Assembly (NCBI GenBank): GCA_035651715.1
Contig: DASRFD010000044.1
Location: forward strand, 1-59,860
DNA length: 59,860 bases
Origin: Nevskia sp035651715
Lineage (GTDB): Bacteria > Pseudomonadota > Gammaproteobacteria > Nevskiales > Nevskiaceae
Reading direction: 5' to 3'
Every line of letters begins with the position of its first letter. The first letter of the stretch is position 1. A model generated the notes under the pieces. That model saw only the letters and a program-made list of their open reading frames with translations, did no database searches and was not told the origin of the DNA. Below, piece by piece: positions 17,765-26,671 of the stretch. The translations under genes and the position numbers were made by a program.

Positions 17765-19062
17765 GCCGCCCCACCGCCATCGCCTCGATCCACGCCCGCC
17801 AGGTGTTCGACTCGCGCGGCCGCCCCACGGTGGAGGCGGACGTGGTGCTGCGCGGCGGCGCCGCGGGCCGCGCCTCGGCGCCCTCCGGCGCCTCCACCGG
17901 GCGCCACGAGGCGCACGAGCTGCGCGACGGCGACCCGCAGGTCCACGCCGGCCGCGGCGTGCTCAAGGCCGTGGCGCACGTCAACGGCGAGATCGCGCAG
18001 GCCCTGGCCGGCTGCGACGCCACCGACCAGGCCGCGGTGGACGCGCGGCTGCGCGCGCTCGACGGCACGCCCGACCTCGGCCGGCTCGGCGCCAACGCCG
18101 TCCTGGCTGCCTCGCTGGCGGTGTGCCGCGCCGCCGCCGCGGCGCAGGCGCTGCCGCTGCACCGCCACATCGCCGCGCTGGCCGGCAACCGCCAGCCGGC
18201 CCTGCCGATGCCGATGGTCAACATCCTCAGCGGCGGCGCCCACGCCAGCCGCGGCATGGACCTGCAGGACTTCCTGGTGGTGCCGGTGGGCGCCGCCAGC
18301 CTCGACCAGGCCCTGCGCATGGCGCTGGACGTGCGGCTCGCCGCGCAGCGCCTGCTGGCCGAGCGCGGCCACAGCACCCTGCTGGCGGACGAGGGCGGCC
18401 TGAGCCCGCAGTGCAAGCTGGCCGGCGAGGCGCTGCAGCTGATGGTGGACGCCATCCGGGCCGCCGGGCTCACGCCGGGACGCGACGCCGCCGTCGCCAT
18501 CGACGTCGCCGCCAGCGAGCTGTTCGCCGCCGGCGCCTACGAGCTGCGCAACGCCCGCCTGCGCCTGTCGGCGAACCAGATGATCGCCGCCGTCGCGCGC
18601 TGGCACCGCGACTACCCGGTGGTGTCGGTGGAGGACGCCCTGCACCAGGACGACTGGGACCACTGGACCCGGCTCGGCGCCAGCGTCGCCGGCCTGCAGC
18701 TGGTCGGCGACGACCTCTTCGCCACCAACGCCGGGCGCCTGCGCGAGGGCGTGCGCCGGGGCGCGGCCAACGCCGTGCTGATCAAACTCAACCAGAACGG
18801 CACCCTCTCCGGCACCCTGGAGGTGATGGCGCTGGCGCGGCAGGCCGGCTACGCCACCGTGGTCTCGGCGCGCTCCGGCGAGACCGAGGACGCCTTCATC
18901 GCCGACCTCGCCGTCGGCACCGGCGCCGGCCAGATCAAGATCGGCTCGGTGCGCAACTCCGAGCGCATGGCCAAGTACAACCAGCTGCTGCGCATCGCCG
19001 AGGACCCGGCGCTGCCGTTCGCCGCCGGCCTGCTGGCGGACAAGGTGCGGTGCCGCGACTGA
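17761..19062 (+). CDS. Divergent enolase paralogue with altered catalytic residues
   Basis: 433 residues, full enolase length. Metal ligands are kept (Asp248 in IDVAASE, Glu291 in SVEDAL, Asp317 in GDDLF), as are Lys342 (LIKLNQNGT), Glu211 (DEGGLSP), His161 (GGAHAS) and the phosphate-binding Arg371/Ser372. However, the invariant enolase SHRSGETED reads SARSGETED (His to Ala at 370), and the LQEF glutamate is Asp at 170. It therefore probably acts on a phosphorylated compound other than, or less well than, 2-phosphoglycerate. It is coupled by ATGA overlap to the kinase gene in the pentose locus. It is unlikely to be the housekeeping eno. Confidence 0.88.
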   Translation: MSRPTAIASIHARQVFDSRGRPTVEADVVLRGGAAGRASAPSGASTGRHEAHELRDGDPQVHAGRGVLKAVAHVNGEIAQALAGCDATDQAAVDARLRALDGTPDLGRLGANAVLAASLAVCRAAAAAQALPLHRHIAALAGNRQPALPMPMVNILSGGAHASRGMDLQDFLVVPVGAASLDQALRMALDVRLAAQRLLAERGHSTLLADEGGLSPQCKLAGEALQLMVDAIRAAGLTPGRDAAVAIDVAASELFAAGAYELRNARLRLSANQMIAAVARWHRDYPVVSVEDALHQDDWDHWTRLGASVAGLQLVGDDLFATNAGRLREGVRRGAANAVLIKLNQNGTLSGTLEVMALARQAGYATVVSARSGETEDAFIADLAVGTGAGQIKIGSVRNSERMAKYNQLLRIAEDPALPFAAGLLADKVRCRD

Positions 19063-19331
19063 GCGGCGATTGAGCGGCGGCTGAGCCGCAGCCAGGCCGC
19101 GACCACGCCGCCATTTGAGGCGCGGGCCGTTGCGGCCGGGCCGCGCGGCGTCCGCAGAATCCCTTGCGGGAGCTGGTGATCCCGCCAATGGGCGGCTGCG
19201 CCCGCGCGCGCACCAGTACCGTGCGTAACGGCAAAATCGCCATCTGCGCCGCGTCAACAGCCGCGTGGCCGGCGGCCGCCGCAAGTGGCGCAATCCTCAG
19301 CCTGCCAACCGGCAGCTTCGAGGAGTTCGTC
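19063..19331 (+). promoter_or_regulatory. Intergenic region with candidate AraC-type site F before the glycoside hydrolase gene
   Basis: No gene is seen. On the plus strand, GGCAAAATC (19230-19238) and GTCAACAGC (19253-19261) are about 23 bp apart, and CAATCC (19291-19296) lies roughly where the -10 sits in sites A-E. The match is weaker than at the other sites. Confidence 0.35.
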
Positions 19332-21737
19332 ATGTTCCGACCGTTTGCTTTCAGCAGCCGCAGGCTCGCTGCGCTCGCGGCACCCGTCGTCATGGCCCTG
19401 TCGCTCGGCCTGAGCGCCCCCGCTCATGCCACGCTCGACCAATCGCAGGTCTTCCCCAGCTGGACGCCGTTCGTCGCCGGCTCCAACGTCACCATCACCG
19501 GCGACACCACCGCCAAGCACAGCGGCAACGTCTCGCTGAAGTTCAACATCGCCGCCACCTCGCCCAACAACGGCGGCTTCTCGCAGATCGTCACCGTGCT
19601 GCCGTCCACCAAGTACCACTTCTCGGCCTGGGCCAAGGGCTCCAGCAGCAGCGGCGCCAACCACTTCGTGGTGGTGGATTCGGCCGGCACCATCCACCAG
19701 GTGGGCTTCGCCGTCGGCACCTCGTTCTGGGCGCAGAAGAACTGGGACTACACCACCTCCGCCACCGACTCGCAGATCCTGGTGGGCTTCATCGCCGAGG
19801 GCAGCGGCACCTTCTGGTTCGACGACGCCTCCTTCGCCATCTACGGCACCACCAACAACATGCTGGCCAACCCGGGCTTCGAGAACTGGGGCGACATCAC
19901 CGTGCCCTATGCCGCCGACGGCAACTCGGTGCTCAACGCCTTCGCCAGCGGCGGCCAGGCCGAGCAGCTCACCACCGCCTCCAAGTCCACCGTGACCTGG
20001 ACCGCCACCGACATCAACGGCGTCTCGGTCGGCACCGGCTCGGTCAACACCGCCAGCGGGCCGGCCTCGTTCTACCTGCCCAGCGTCGGCGCCGGCTGGT
20101 ACTCGCTGCACCTGACCACGCCGGTGAGCTCCGCCGACATCCCGTTCACGGTGACGGACACCTCCAAGCCGACCCAGCCCAACGCCTTCGGCACCAACAT
20201 GCACGTGCTGTCCTCGATCACCTCCAACTACTCGCTGGCCGAGCCCAAGGCGGTGGCCGCCGCGGGCCTGGGCGGCGACGTGCGCCTGGACCTGCAATGG
20301 TCCACCATCGAGCTCAGCGCCGGCGTCTACACCTGGGACCCGAACGTGGACGCGGCGGTGGCCGCCATCGAGGCCAGCGGCGCGCGGCCGCTGATGCTGC
20401 TGGGCTACAAGAACAAGCTCTACGACAACAACCACGTGCCGAGCAGCAGCGCGGGCATCGCCGCCTACGCCGCCTTCGCCGCGGCTGCCGCGCAGCACTA
20501 CGGCAGCGGCGCGGACTACGTGGTGTTCAACGAGTTCAACGGCGCCGGCGGCAACGACAGCGCCTGCGGCAACAGCGCGGACTGCTACTACGCCCTGCTG
20601 GTGCCCACCTCCAACGCGATCCACACCGCGGCGCCGGGCGCGCGCGTGCTCGGCCCCACCGAGGGCGGCCTCACCTCGCAGTGGATCGGCACCAGCCCCA
20701 CCTCCTACACCTGGCTGCAGCGCTTCCTCGACCTGGGCGGGCTGGCCTACGTGGACGTGTTCGACTTCCACAACTACACCGTGCCGCCGCCGCTGAACCC
20801 CAACGGCACCTACCCGCCGGCGGACCCGCCCGAGGGCAACAACGACGCCGTGATCGCCGCGGTGAAGAGCCTGGTGACCAGCTACGCCGGCGGAGCGAGC
20901 AAGCCGCTGTGGCTGAGCGAAACCGGCTGGCCGACCTACCTGGGCCTGGTCAGCGAGCCGATGCAGGCGCAGTACCTGGTGCGCGACGCCGCCTCCAGCC
21001 TGCGCGCCGGCGTCTCGGCCTACATGTACTACAACCTGATGGACGACGAGCCGCTGGCCCCGGACGAGACCGTGATCGGCGACGGCAACTACAAGTTCGG
21101 CCTGATGCGCAACCCCGGCACCACCGGCAACGCGCTGGCGCCCAAGCCGGGCTACACCGCCTACTCCGTGCTGGTGCACAAGCTGGCCGGCTACACCTAC
21201 GCCAGCAGCGACAGCTGGGGCAGCGGCGTAAACTCGCTGGTGTTCACCAGCGGCAGCGCCAGCCGCCGCGTCGCCTGGGCGCCCGCCGGCAACACCACGC
21301 TGGCGGTGACCAGCAGCGGCAACGTCACCGTCACCAACTGGGACGGCAGCAGCAGCACGCTCAGCCCGGTGGGCGGCATCGTCACCTTCAGCGTGGGGCC
21401 GGACCCGGTCTACGTGGACGGCAGTGGCATCACCGGCGGCAGCATCGCCGGCACCGCGCCGCTCACCGCCACCCCGCCCGGCACCGTCACCCGCAACCAG
21501 CCGGTGGCCGTGGCCGTGGCCGTGAACGGCAGCGCCCCCGGCGCCCCGGTGGGCGCGGTGACCTTCAGCTCGCCCTATGGCAGCACCAGCCTCACCGCCG
21601 TGGCCGGCACCACCGTGGGCGGCACGCTGACCCTGGGCGGCTTCCCCAACACCGGCACCGTGACCGTGCCGATCCAGATGCAGCAGGGCAGCACCACGGT
21701 CGGCCGCCTGGTGCTGACCATGAACGTGACGCCCTGA
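19332..21737 (+). CDS. Secreted multidomain glycoside hydrolase (clan GH-A-like)
   Basis: 801 residues. A signal peptide ends at APAHA. Residues about 30-185 form a carbohydrate-binding-like beta sandwich ending FWFDDASFAIYG. A second beta-rich segment follows, then a TIM barrel from about 285. The barrel has NEFNG, whose Glu is the likely acid/base, and PLWLSETGWPTYLG, whose Glu is the likely nucleophile, the GH-A pattern (GH39/GH5-like). Two beta domains close the protein. It probably releases sugars from plant polysaccharide outside the cell. A terminator follows. The start is set by GAGGAG and the signal peptide. Confidence 0.85.
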   Translation: MFRPFAFSSRRLAALAAPVVMALSLGLSAPAHATLDQSQVFPSWTPFVAGSNVTITGDTTAKHSGNVSLKFNIAATSPNNGGFSQIVTVLPSTKYHFSAWAKGSSSSGANHFVVVDSAGTIHQVGFAVGTSFWAQKNWDYTTSATDSQILVGFIAEGSGTFWFDDASFAIYGTTNNMLANPGFENWGDITVPYAADGNSVLNAFASGGQAEQLTTASKSTVTWTATDINGVSVGTGSVNTASGPASFYLPSVGAGWYSLHLTTPVSSADIPFTVTDTSKPTQPNAFGTNMHVLSSITSNYSLAEPKAVAAAGLGGDVRLDLQWSTIELSAGVYTWDPNVDAAVAAIEASGARPLMLLGYKNKLYDNNHVPSSSAGIAAYAAFAAAAAQHYGSGADYVVFNEFNGAGGNDSACGNSADCYYALLVPTSNAIHTAAPGARVLGPTEGGLTSQWIGTSPTSYTWLQRFLDLGGLAYVDVFDFHNYTVPPPLNPNGTYPPADPPEGNNDAVIAAVKSLVTSYAGGASKPLWLSETGWPTYLGLVSEPMQAQYLVRDAASSLRAGVSAYMYYNLMDDEPLAPDETVIGDGNYKFGLMRNPGTTGNALAPKPGYTAYSVLVHKLAGYTYASSDSWGSGVNSLVFTSGSASRRVAWAPAGNTTLAVTSSGNVTVTNWDGSSSTLSPVGGIVTFSVGPDPVYVDGSGITGGSIAGTAPLTATPPGTVTRNQPVAVAVAVNGSAPGAPVGAVTFSSPYGSTSLTAVAGTTVGGTLTLGGFPNTGTVTVPIQMQQGSTTVGRLVLTMNVTP

Positions 21738-21760
21738 AGCTTCACCGCAGCCTGTTGTGA

Positions 21761-21797
21761 GGAAACGCCGCCCCCCCCCGGGGCGGCGTTTTCTTTT
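21761..21797 (+). terminator. Rho-independent terminator after the glycoside hydrolase gene
   Basis: The arms AAACGCCGCCCC and GGGGCGGCGTTT flank a C-rich loop and are followed by TTTTCTTTT. It ends transcription of the preceding gene. Confidence 0.88.
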
Positions 21798-21936
21798 CCG
21801 CTGCCGCGGACTCCGGCCCCCTCGCCGCCGCCCCGCTCCCGTTGCGGGAAGCGCCCGGGGCGAAAGCGGTAAAACCTTCGCGCATCCGCGCCAGTCCAAG
21901 CCGGGTGTACTCCCACCGGTACTCCGGAGAACTGCC

Positions 21937-22356
21937 ATGCTCCTAGGCGGATGCTGCTGCGGCGCCATACGCTACGCCGTTGAAGGCCCGACGCGCGACG
22001 AAACCAACTGCCACTGCACCACCTGCCGCCGCACCAGCGGCGCGCCCTACCTGGCCTGGTTCACCGTGGCGCTGCGCGACTTCCACTGGCTGCGCGGCGT
22101 GCCGCGCTATTACGACTCCAGCGCCCAAGGCCGCCGCGGCTTCTGCGCCGAGTGCGGCACGCAGCTCACCTTTGCCGACGCCACCACGCCGGACTGGCTG
22201 GACGTGACCACCTGCAGCCTGGACCACCCGGAAGGCGTGCCGCCGCGCGACCACGTCTGGACCCGCAGCCGCCTGCCCTGGCTCTACCTGCACGACCTGC
22301 CCGAATACCCGCGGCGCCGCCGCGACGGCTTCGCCCCCGCGTCCTCCGAGCCGTAA
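21937..22356 (+). CDS. GFA-family (CENP-V/GFA zinc domain) protein
   Basis: 139 residues. The zinc-binding cysteine pattern of the glutathione-dependent formaldehyde-activating enzyme family is clear: GGCCCGAIRY, NCHCTTCRRTSGAPY and FCAECGTQLTF. The family binds zinc and sometimes glutathione, but the role of most members, including this one, is not established. It stands alone between the glycoside hydrolase terminator and the nrdB regulatory region. Confidence 0.88.
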   Translation: MLLGGCCCGAIRYAVEGPTRDETNCHCTTCRRTSGAPYLAWFTVALRDFHWLRGVPRYYDSSAQGRRGFCAECGTQLTFADATTPDWLDVTTCSLDHPEGVPPRDHVWTRSRLPWLYLHDLPEYPRRRRDGFAPASSEP

Positions 22357-22512
22357 GTCAGCGCCCCGCCGGGGGCCGATTACCCCCCGGAAAAACCCAT
22401 TGCCCCGCCGCGCCTCAACCCGCAAAATCCCCCGGCCGGACCCCGCCTTCCCCGCCCCCGGCGCCCCACCCCGGAAAGAACTTGAACCAAATCAATGGCC
22501 AAGCCCTGGCCA

Positions 22513-22574
22513 GCGCAACCTATTGTGTTTTCTACATTAATAAACCACTAGATATTGGGGTGCCGGTCTTGACA
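22513..22574 (+). promoter_or_regulatory. Tandem NrdR boxes and -35-like element upstream of nrdB
   Basis: Box 1 is 22513-22528 with core CAACCTATTG; box 2 is 22545-22560 with core CTAGATATTG. Against the NrdR core CWATATATWG they match 8 and 9 of 10 positions, and they are 32 bp apart, the three-turn spacing known for NrdR boxes. A TTGACA follows at 22569, but no good -10 is seen at the right distance. The rest of 22357-22875 shows no gene. Confidence 0.75.
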
Positions 22575-22875
22575 TCAAATCGCCTCAAAGGCAATCTGAC
22601 CCCCCAAGGCAACAGACTGATCCGGTCGCCCTTTCCAAAGCCTTTTTCCCCTGCGGAAGCGGGCTGAAAAAGGGGCAAAACCCCAGTCATTCGAGCCAGG
22701 GATTTTCATCCCCGCGGCCACTGCCGGCGGGGGAAAGTTTCGAGCCGCACCCGGTCTAAACTCTTTCACCCTCTTCCCCAGAAGAAGAGGCCGGATCACA
22801 AAAAGCCCTTCCCCCGCGGAAGGCGCACGGGGCCAGGGACACCACCCGCCCCGCACGCAGCACAGGAGAAGCAAG

Positions 22876-24111
22876 ATGCTGGAATGGGATGAAGCACCCG
22901 CCAAGCCGGCCCAGCAGCCGGCCCCGCCGCCCCGCGCCGCCGCCGTGAGCAACGGCGCGCGCGCCCTTTACACCGTGCCCACCAGCCCGGAAGCCACCCC
23001 GCGCGTGCCCGAGGCCAGCGAATTCACCCTGACCCATCCGCAGGCGCGGGTGGAGTCCGGCGCCACCGGCCTGGAAGACCTGCAGATGGGCGCCCGCCGC
23101 ATCCAGGTGGACGACAAGAAGATCATCAACTGCCGCGCCGACCTCAACCAGCTGGTGCCCTTCAAGTACGAGTGGGCCTGGAAGAAATACCTGGACGCCT
23201 GCAACAACCACTGGATGCCGCAGGAAATCAACATGTCCGCGGACATCGCCCTGTGGCAGGACCCGAACGGCCTGACCGAGGACGAGCGCACCATCATCAA
23301 GCGCAGCCTGGGCTTCTTCTCCACCGCCGACAGCCTGGTGGCCAACAACCTGGTGCTGGCCGTGTACCGCCACCTCACCAACCCCGAGTGCCGCCAGTAC
23401 CTGCTGCGCCAGGCCTTCGAGGAGGCGATCCACACCCACGCCTACCAGTACTGCATCGAGAGCCTGGGCCTGGACGAAGCGGAAGTGTTCAACATGTACC
23501 GCGAAGTGCCCAGCATCCACGACAAGGCCGCGTGGAGCCTGCCCTTCACCCAGAGCCTGGCCGACCCCGACTTCCACACCGGCACCCCGGAAGCCGACCA
23601 GCGCCTGCTGCGCGACCTGATCGCGTTCTACGTGGTGTTCGAAGGCATCTTCTTCTACGTCGGCTTCGTGCAGCTGCTCAGCTTCGGCCGCCGCAACAAG
23701 ATGGTGGGCGTCTCCGAGCAGATCCAGTACATCATGCGCGACGAGTCGATGCACATGAACTTCGGCATCGACGTGATCAACCAGATCAAGATCGAGAACC
23801 CGCACCTGTGGACGCCGGCGTTCCAGCAGGAGATCTCCAACATGATCGCCGAGGCCACCGAGCTGGAAATCCGCTACGCCCACGACACCATGCCCCGCGG
23901 CGTGCTGGGCCTGAACGCCAGCCAGTTCAACGAATACCTCAAGTTCGTCGCCAACCGACGCTGCGCCCAGATCGGCCTGAAGCAGCTCTACCCCGGCATG
24001 GAGAACCCGTTCCCGTGGATGAGCGAGGTGATGGACCTGAAGAAGGAGAAGAACTTCTTTGAGACGAGGGTCACGGAGTATCAGACGGGTGGGGCGTTAA
24101 GCTGGGATTGA
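22876..24111 (+). CDS. nrdB: Ribonucleoside-diphosphate reductase, beta subunit (class Ia)
   Basis: 411 residues. It houses the di-iron tyrosyl radical that the alpha subunit needs to make deoxyribonucleotides. Radical and iron ligands are visible: EEAIHTHAYQYC carries Glu, His and the radical Tyr in the expected spacing, FEGIFFYVGF the third Glu, and MRDESMHMNFG the last Glu and His. The first 45 residues are Pro/Ala-rich and variable. A nrdA gene normally sits next to nrdB, but here the upstream gene is the unrelated GFA protein and downstream is foreign DNA. Tandem NrdR boxes give it its own control. Confidence 0.96.
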   Translation: MLEWDEAPAKPAQQPAPPPRAAAVSNGARALYTVPTSPEATPRVPEASEFTLTHPQARVESGATGLEDLQMGARRIQVDDKKIINCRADLNQLVPFKYEWAWKKYLDACNNHWMPQEINMSADIALWQDPNGLTEDERTIIKRSLGFFSTADSLVANNLVLAVYRHLTNPECRQYLLRQAFEEAIHTHAYQYCIESLGLDEAEVFNMYREVPSIHDKAAWSLPFTQSLADPDFHTGTPEADQRLLRDLIAFYVVFEGIFFYVGFVQLLSFGRRNKMVGVSEQIQYIMRDESMHMNFGIDVINQIKIENPHLWTPAFQQEISNMIAEATELEIRYAHDTMPRGVLGLNASQFNEYLKFVANRRCAQIGLKQLYPGMENPFPWMSEVMDLKKEKNFFETRVTEYQTGGALSWD

Positions 24112-24140
24112 AGGACAAATCAGTCAGAGCAGCATGAAAA

Positions 24141-24174
24141 AAGAAGGGGCACCCAAGGTGCCCCTTCTTCTTTG
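24141..24174 (+). terminator. Rho-independent terminator after nrdB
   Basis: The arms AAGAAGGGGCACC (24141-24153) and GGTGCCCCTTCTT (24157-24169) enclose a three-base loop and are followed by CTTT. The A-rich 5' flank would let it work in both directions. Confidence 0.9.
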
Positions 24175-24271
24175 GGGCTAACCACAGACATACCTATATG
24201 GCAGCCGACGGCACATACTTAGTAAATACCCCAGCGAAGCGCAAAGGGGGGCGGAAGCATAAAGTTAGTAG

Positions 24272-25370
24272 AGCTCACACCTTCTTGCGAAGAAGGTGCT
24301 CTACGACAAAATCCTGGCTGACGTTCCTAGTTTTATAAGTTTCGCAAGAGATAAATATCCTGGGTTCTCGAAAGAGCTTAATAATGTCTATCCAGGCTCC
24401 GCGTTTAAAATTGCTGTTATCTACATATCTAAGTATGACGTTGACCAAGAAGCAATCGACAATTGCCCGGACTTTCAATTCCTATTTGGATCAACGGCTA
24501 GATACTTCGAGGCACTTACCAAGACCATAGGCAAATCCGCCCGTTTCGAGTTCTTTAAATTCCTGCGAATCTCCTATGAACAATATGCAGAGGCTTCTCT
24601 TCACGCATCGAAGTCTGCGATTAAATACGATGGTTTTCTCCTGCCAGAAAGCAACAGCGACTATCCAAGCGGATTTAAGGTCGTATCTTTCTATGCAGAT
24701 CCAGAAACATTAATTAAATGCTGCTATGTGTTAAGAAGGGATGGCTGGCGTGATGGCGCGCATTTATACCAACGCGTCATAATTCCTAAAAAAATTCGCA
24801 GCATGCGCCGATACCTTACCGAGCAGGGGCGCGTCTACTTAAACAACATCATAGTAACCCTGCCGAACGGCACGAATCTAAACGACATCAGTAAGGGAAA
24901 GAATCTGTTATCTACCGATCTAGATAGGGCCAAACCAATTTCGGTAGAAATACCTGGCGGTTTCGAACGCATCGGAATCGTGGACGGGCAGCATAGAGTT
25001 TTTTGTTATCACGAAGGCGCTGACGCAGCCGAACCAAAGATAGCCCCCCTTCGTAAACGGCAGCATTTGCTCGTCACGGGGTTGGTTTACCCAGAAACCT
25101 GGACAGAACAATCCAGACACTCCTTTGAAGCAAAGCTGTTCCTCGAAATTAATGACAATCAAACACGAGCTCGATCCGCGCTTAAACAAGACATCGAAGT
25201 AATCATTAATCCGTATTCTGCAACCGCGATTGCCAAAAGAATCGCACATGAACTAAACGTTAGCGGCCCCTATAAGGGAATGCTCCAAGCAGGATTTTTT
25301 GATTCGCCGAGCAAGATCAAAACAACTTCCATCGTCAGCTACGGGCTTCGGCCACTGGTCAAGGTAGTAG
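24272..25370 (+). pseudogene. DGQHR-domain (DndB/DpdB-like) gene fragment, truncated at both ends
   Basis: The frame is open from 24272 (a stop lies just before) and continues to about 25365 with family-like sequence, then runs on into unrelated DNA. The signature IGIVDGQHRVFCYHEGAD is intact, followed by FLEINDNQTRA and KTTSIVSYGLRPLV, typical of DGQHR proteins linked to DNA-modification and phage-defence loci. No start codon with a ribosome site is found at the 5' end, and the N-terminal region begins in mid-domain. Base composition is much more AT-rich than that of its neighbours. I read it as a transferred gene reduced by deletion at both sides. Confidence 0.75.
24278..24298. repeat. Perfect palindrome at the left junction of the DGQHR fragment
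   Basis: CACCTTCTT, three bases, then AAGAAGGTG: two 9-bp arms. It lies at the 5' edge of the AT-rich fragment and is also translatable in its frame, so it may be coding coincidence or an operator or junction structure. Confidence 0.5.
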
Positions 25371-25603
25371 GTTCGGGTCGCGGTGCGAACGACGTTGTCG
25401 GATACCGCGGGCGGTGCGGACCGAGGGACAGCGGGCGTGACCGGCGGCGGCATGGGGCGAACGGCCTGCTGCGGCGCGTAAGCGGCCTGCTCCGGCGCAG
25501 CCGGGGCGGCGCTGTCGGCGTATCGGGCCAGCCCATAAAGGGAGGCGCAGACCAGCGCGGTGGCAACCGTCCCATAGGCAAGCATTTCGAACTGACGACT
25601 CAT
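25253..25603 (-). CDS. Short membrane-anchored protein with altered 3' end
   Basis: The start is well set: ATG with GGGGGAGG just upstream. The N-terminus MSRQFEMLAYGTVATALVC contains one membrane helix (about residues 8-27) followed by an Ala/Pro/Gln-rich tail. Up to about PKPVADD the frame looks native; the remaining 30 or so residues are read from the DGQHR fragment, so the original C-terminus was probably lost or replaced. The N-terminal pattern (LAYG-VA, LYGLARY, AAP) resembles the protein encoded at 36538-36687. Function unknown. Confidence 0.55.
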   Translation of the reverse strand: MSRQFEMLAYGTVATALVCASLYGLARYADSAAPAAPEQAAYAPQQAVRPMPPPVTPAVPRSAPPAVSDNVVRTATRTYYLDQWPKPVADDGSCFDLARRIKKSCLEHSLIGAANV

Positions 25604-26269
25604 AACCTCCCCCGAGGCTATGCAACATTCCGCTGTGGCGCAGTCCCTTGCCGAGTATCGAATCGCCATGCGCGGCGACGCCCCAGTGTACTCCCTGCGC
25701 GGCCGCGATTCGCCTTCGAACTGATACGTACCCCGCAGTCCTCTGCCACAGAAAAAGCCATTCGCGTTACTTGCAATCGGCAACCCGCCAATGCGCGGGC
25801 ACCGGCTTATCTTGCCGGTGCCGCTCGCTTGCAACACGGACGGTATAACCCTTACCCCAGGCCCATTCTCCGCTGCAAGGCGCGTTGATTCTCGATGGTC
25901 TGTTATGCGGTCGTCGATGAGCCTGTGGCGATGTCGGGCAGCCCCTGGTGGGTGCGCATATGTAGCATCAATAAGCAGGGTAATGGAAAGCAAGAACTAA
26001 CCAATCTTTAACTCCTGAAATAACAAGCCATATCAGTGGGATGTGCGGCCTGCGGAGTCGGCCGGCCATGAGGCGGCACACCTTTTTAGGGGCCATCGCG
26101 TTGACGCTATCCAAGGCTCCGTATATCAGGGCGCACCGCTTCCCAGAAAAGGGCTGCCGCAAGCCAATGCCTTATGAGGGGTCATAAACCTTGGAGGAGT
26201 TCCACCCGCGACGCCTGCCAGTGGCGGGCGCGGGCGGCTAATGGCGCCCAGCATGCCAGAGGCTGGCGA
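25604..26269. other. Gene-poor stretch inside the mobile-DNA scar
   Basis: About 660 bp without a convincing gene. Open frames here lack ribosome sites and family similarity. The part around 25970-26040 is AT-richer than the flanks. No integrase, tRNA or clear direct repeat was found. Confidence 0.5.
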
Positions 26270-26671
26270 GTGGCCCGGCAGACCACCAGGGGGCTGCGCC
26301 AGAAGAGTCAGGCGTGGCTCGGACTCTCCTCTGCGGCCTTGCTTGCTCTGCCGTGGTGTGGGGCGTGCACAACAATTTATCTAAACGACGGATCAGGGGT
26401 AACCAAAGTGGAGCGGCGATTCGGGTTCTCTACGATCAGCGTTGACCCTTCAAAAGGGCCGTTGTACGCCCGCGTCGAGAGTGTTGGCTTTAATCGCAGC
26501 CCTACCGGGTATTCCATCGGCTATGACAAGGAAGCCCTGGTCGTCGGAGATCCGGGCTGCGGCGTCTTCTTTTGGATATCGGATGGTCGTCAATTGCAAT
26601 ACATACATGAGCAATTTGGAACGTTGGCTGCAGTCTGCGCAAGCGCTCTTTCCTTGGGGGAATCCAAATGA
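26270..26671 (+). CDS. Putative small lipoprotein, unknown function
   Basis: 133 residues from a GTG preceded by AGAGG; an ATG at 26174 gives a longer product without a ribosome site. The N-terminus is basic, then hydrophobic (LGLSSAALLALPW), and ends in a Cys-rich lipobox-like CGAC before TTIYLNDGSG. The mature part has ERRFGFSTISVDP and VGDPGCGVFFW. Its stop overlaps the next gene start (ATGA), so the two are coupled. I do not recognise the family. Confidence 0.6.
   Translation: MARQTTRGLRQKSQAWLGLSSAALLALPWCGACTTIYLNDGSGVTKVERRFGFSTISVDPSKGPLYARVESVGFNRSPTGYSIGYDKEALVVGDPGCGVFFWISDGRQLQYIHEQFGTLAAVCASALSLGESK

Noticed and set aside
17761..19062. Housekeeping enolase
   Set aside because: The invariant His is Ala and the loop Glu is Asp, and the gene is coupled to a kinase in a sugar locus.
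25604..25993. In-frame N-terminal extension of the short membrane protein
   Set aside because: A strong ribosome site lies just before the ATG at 25603 and the extension has no hydrophobic or family features.
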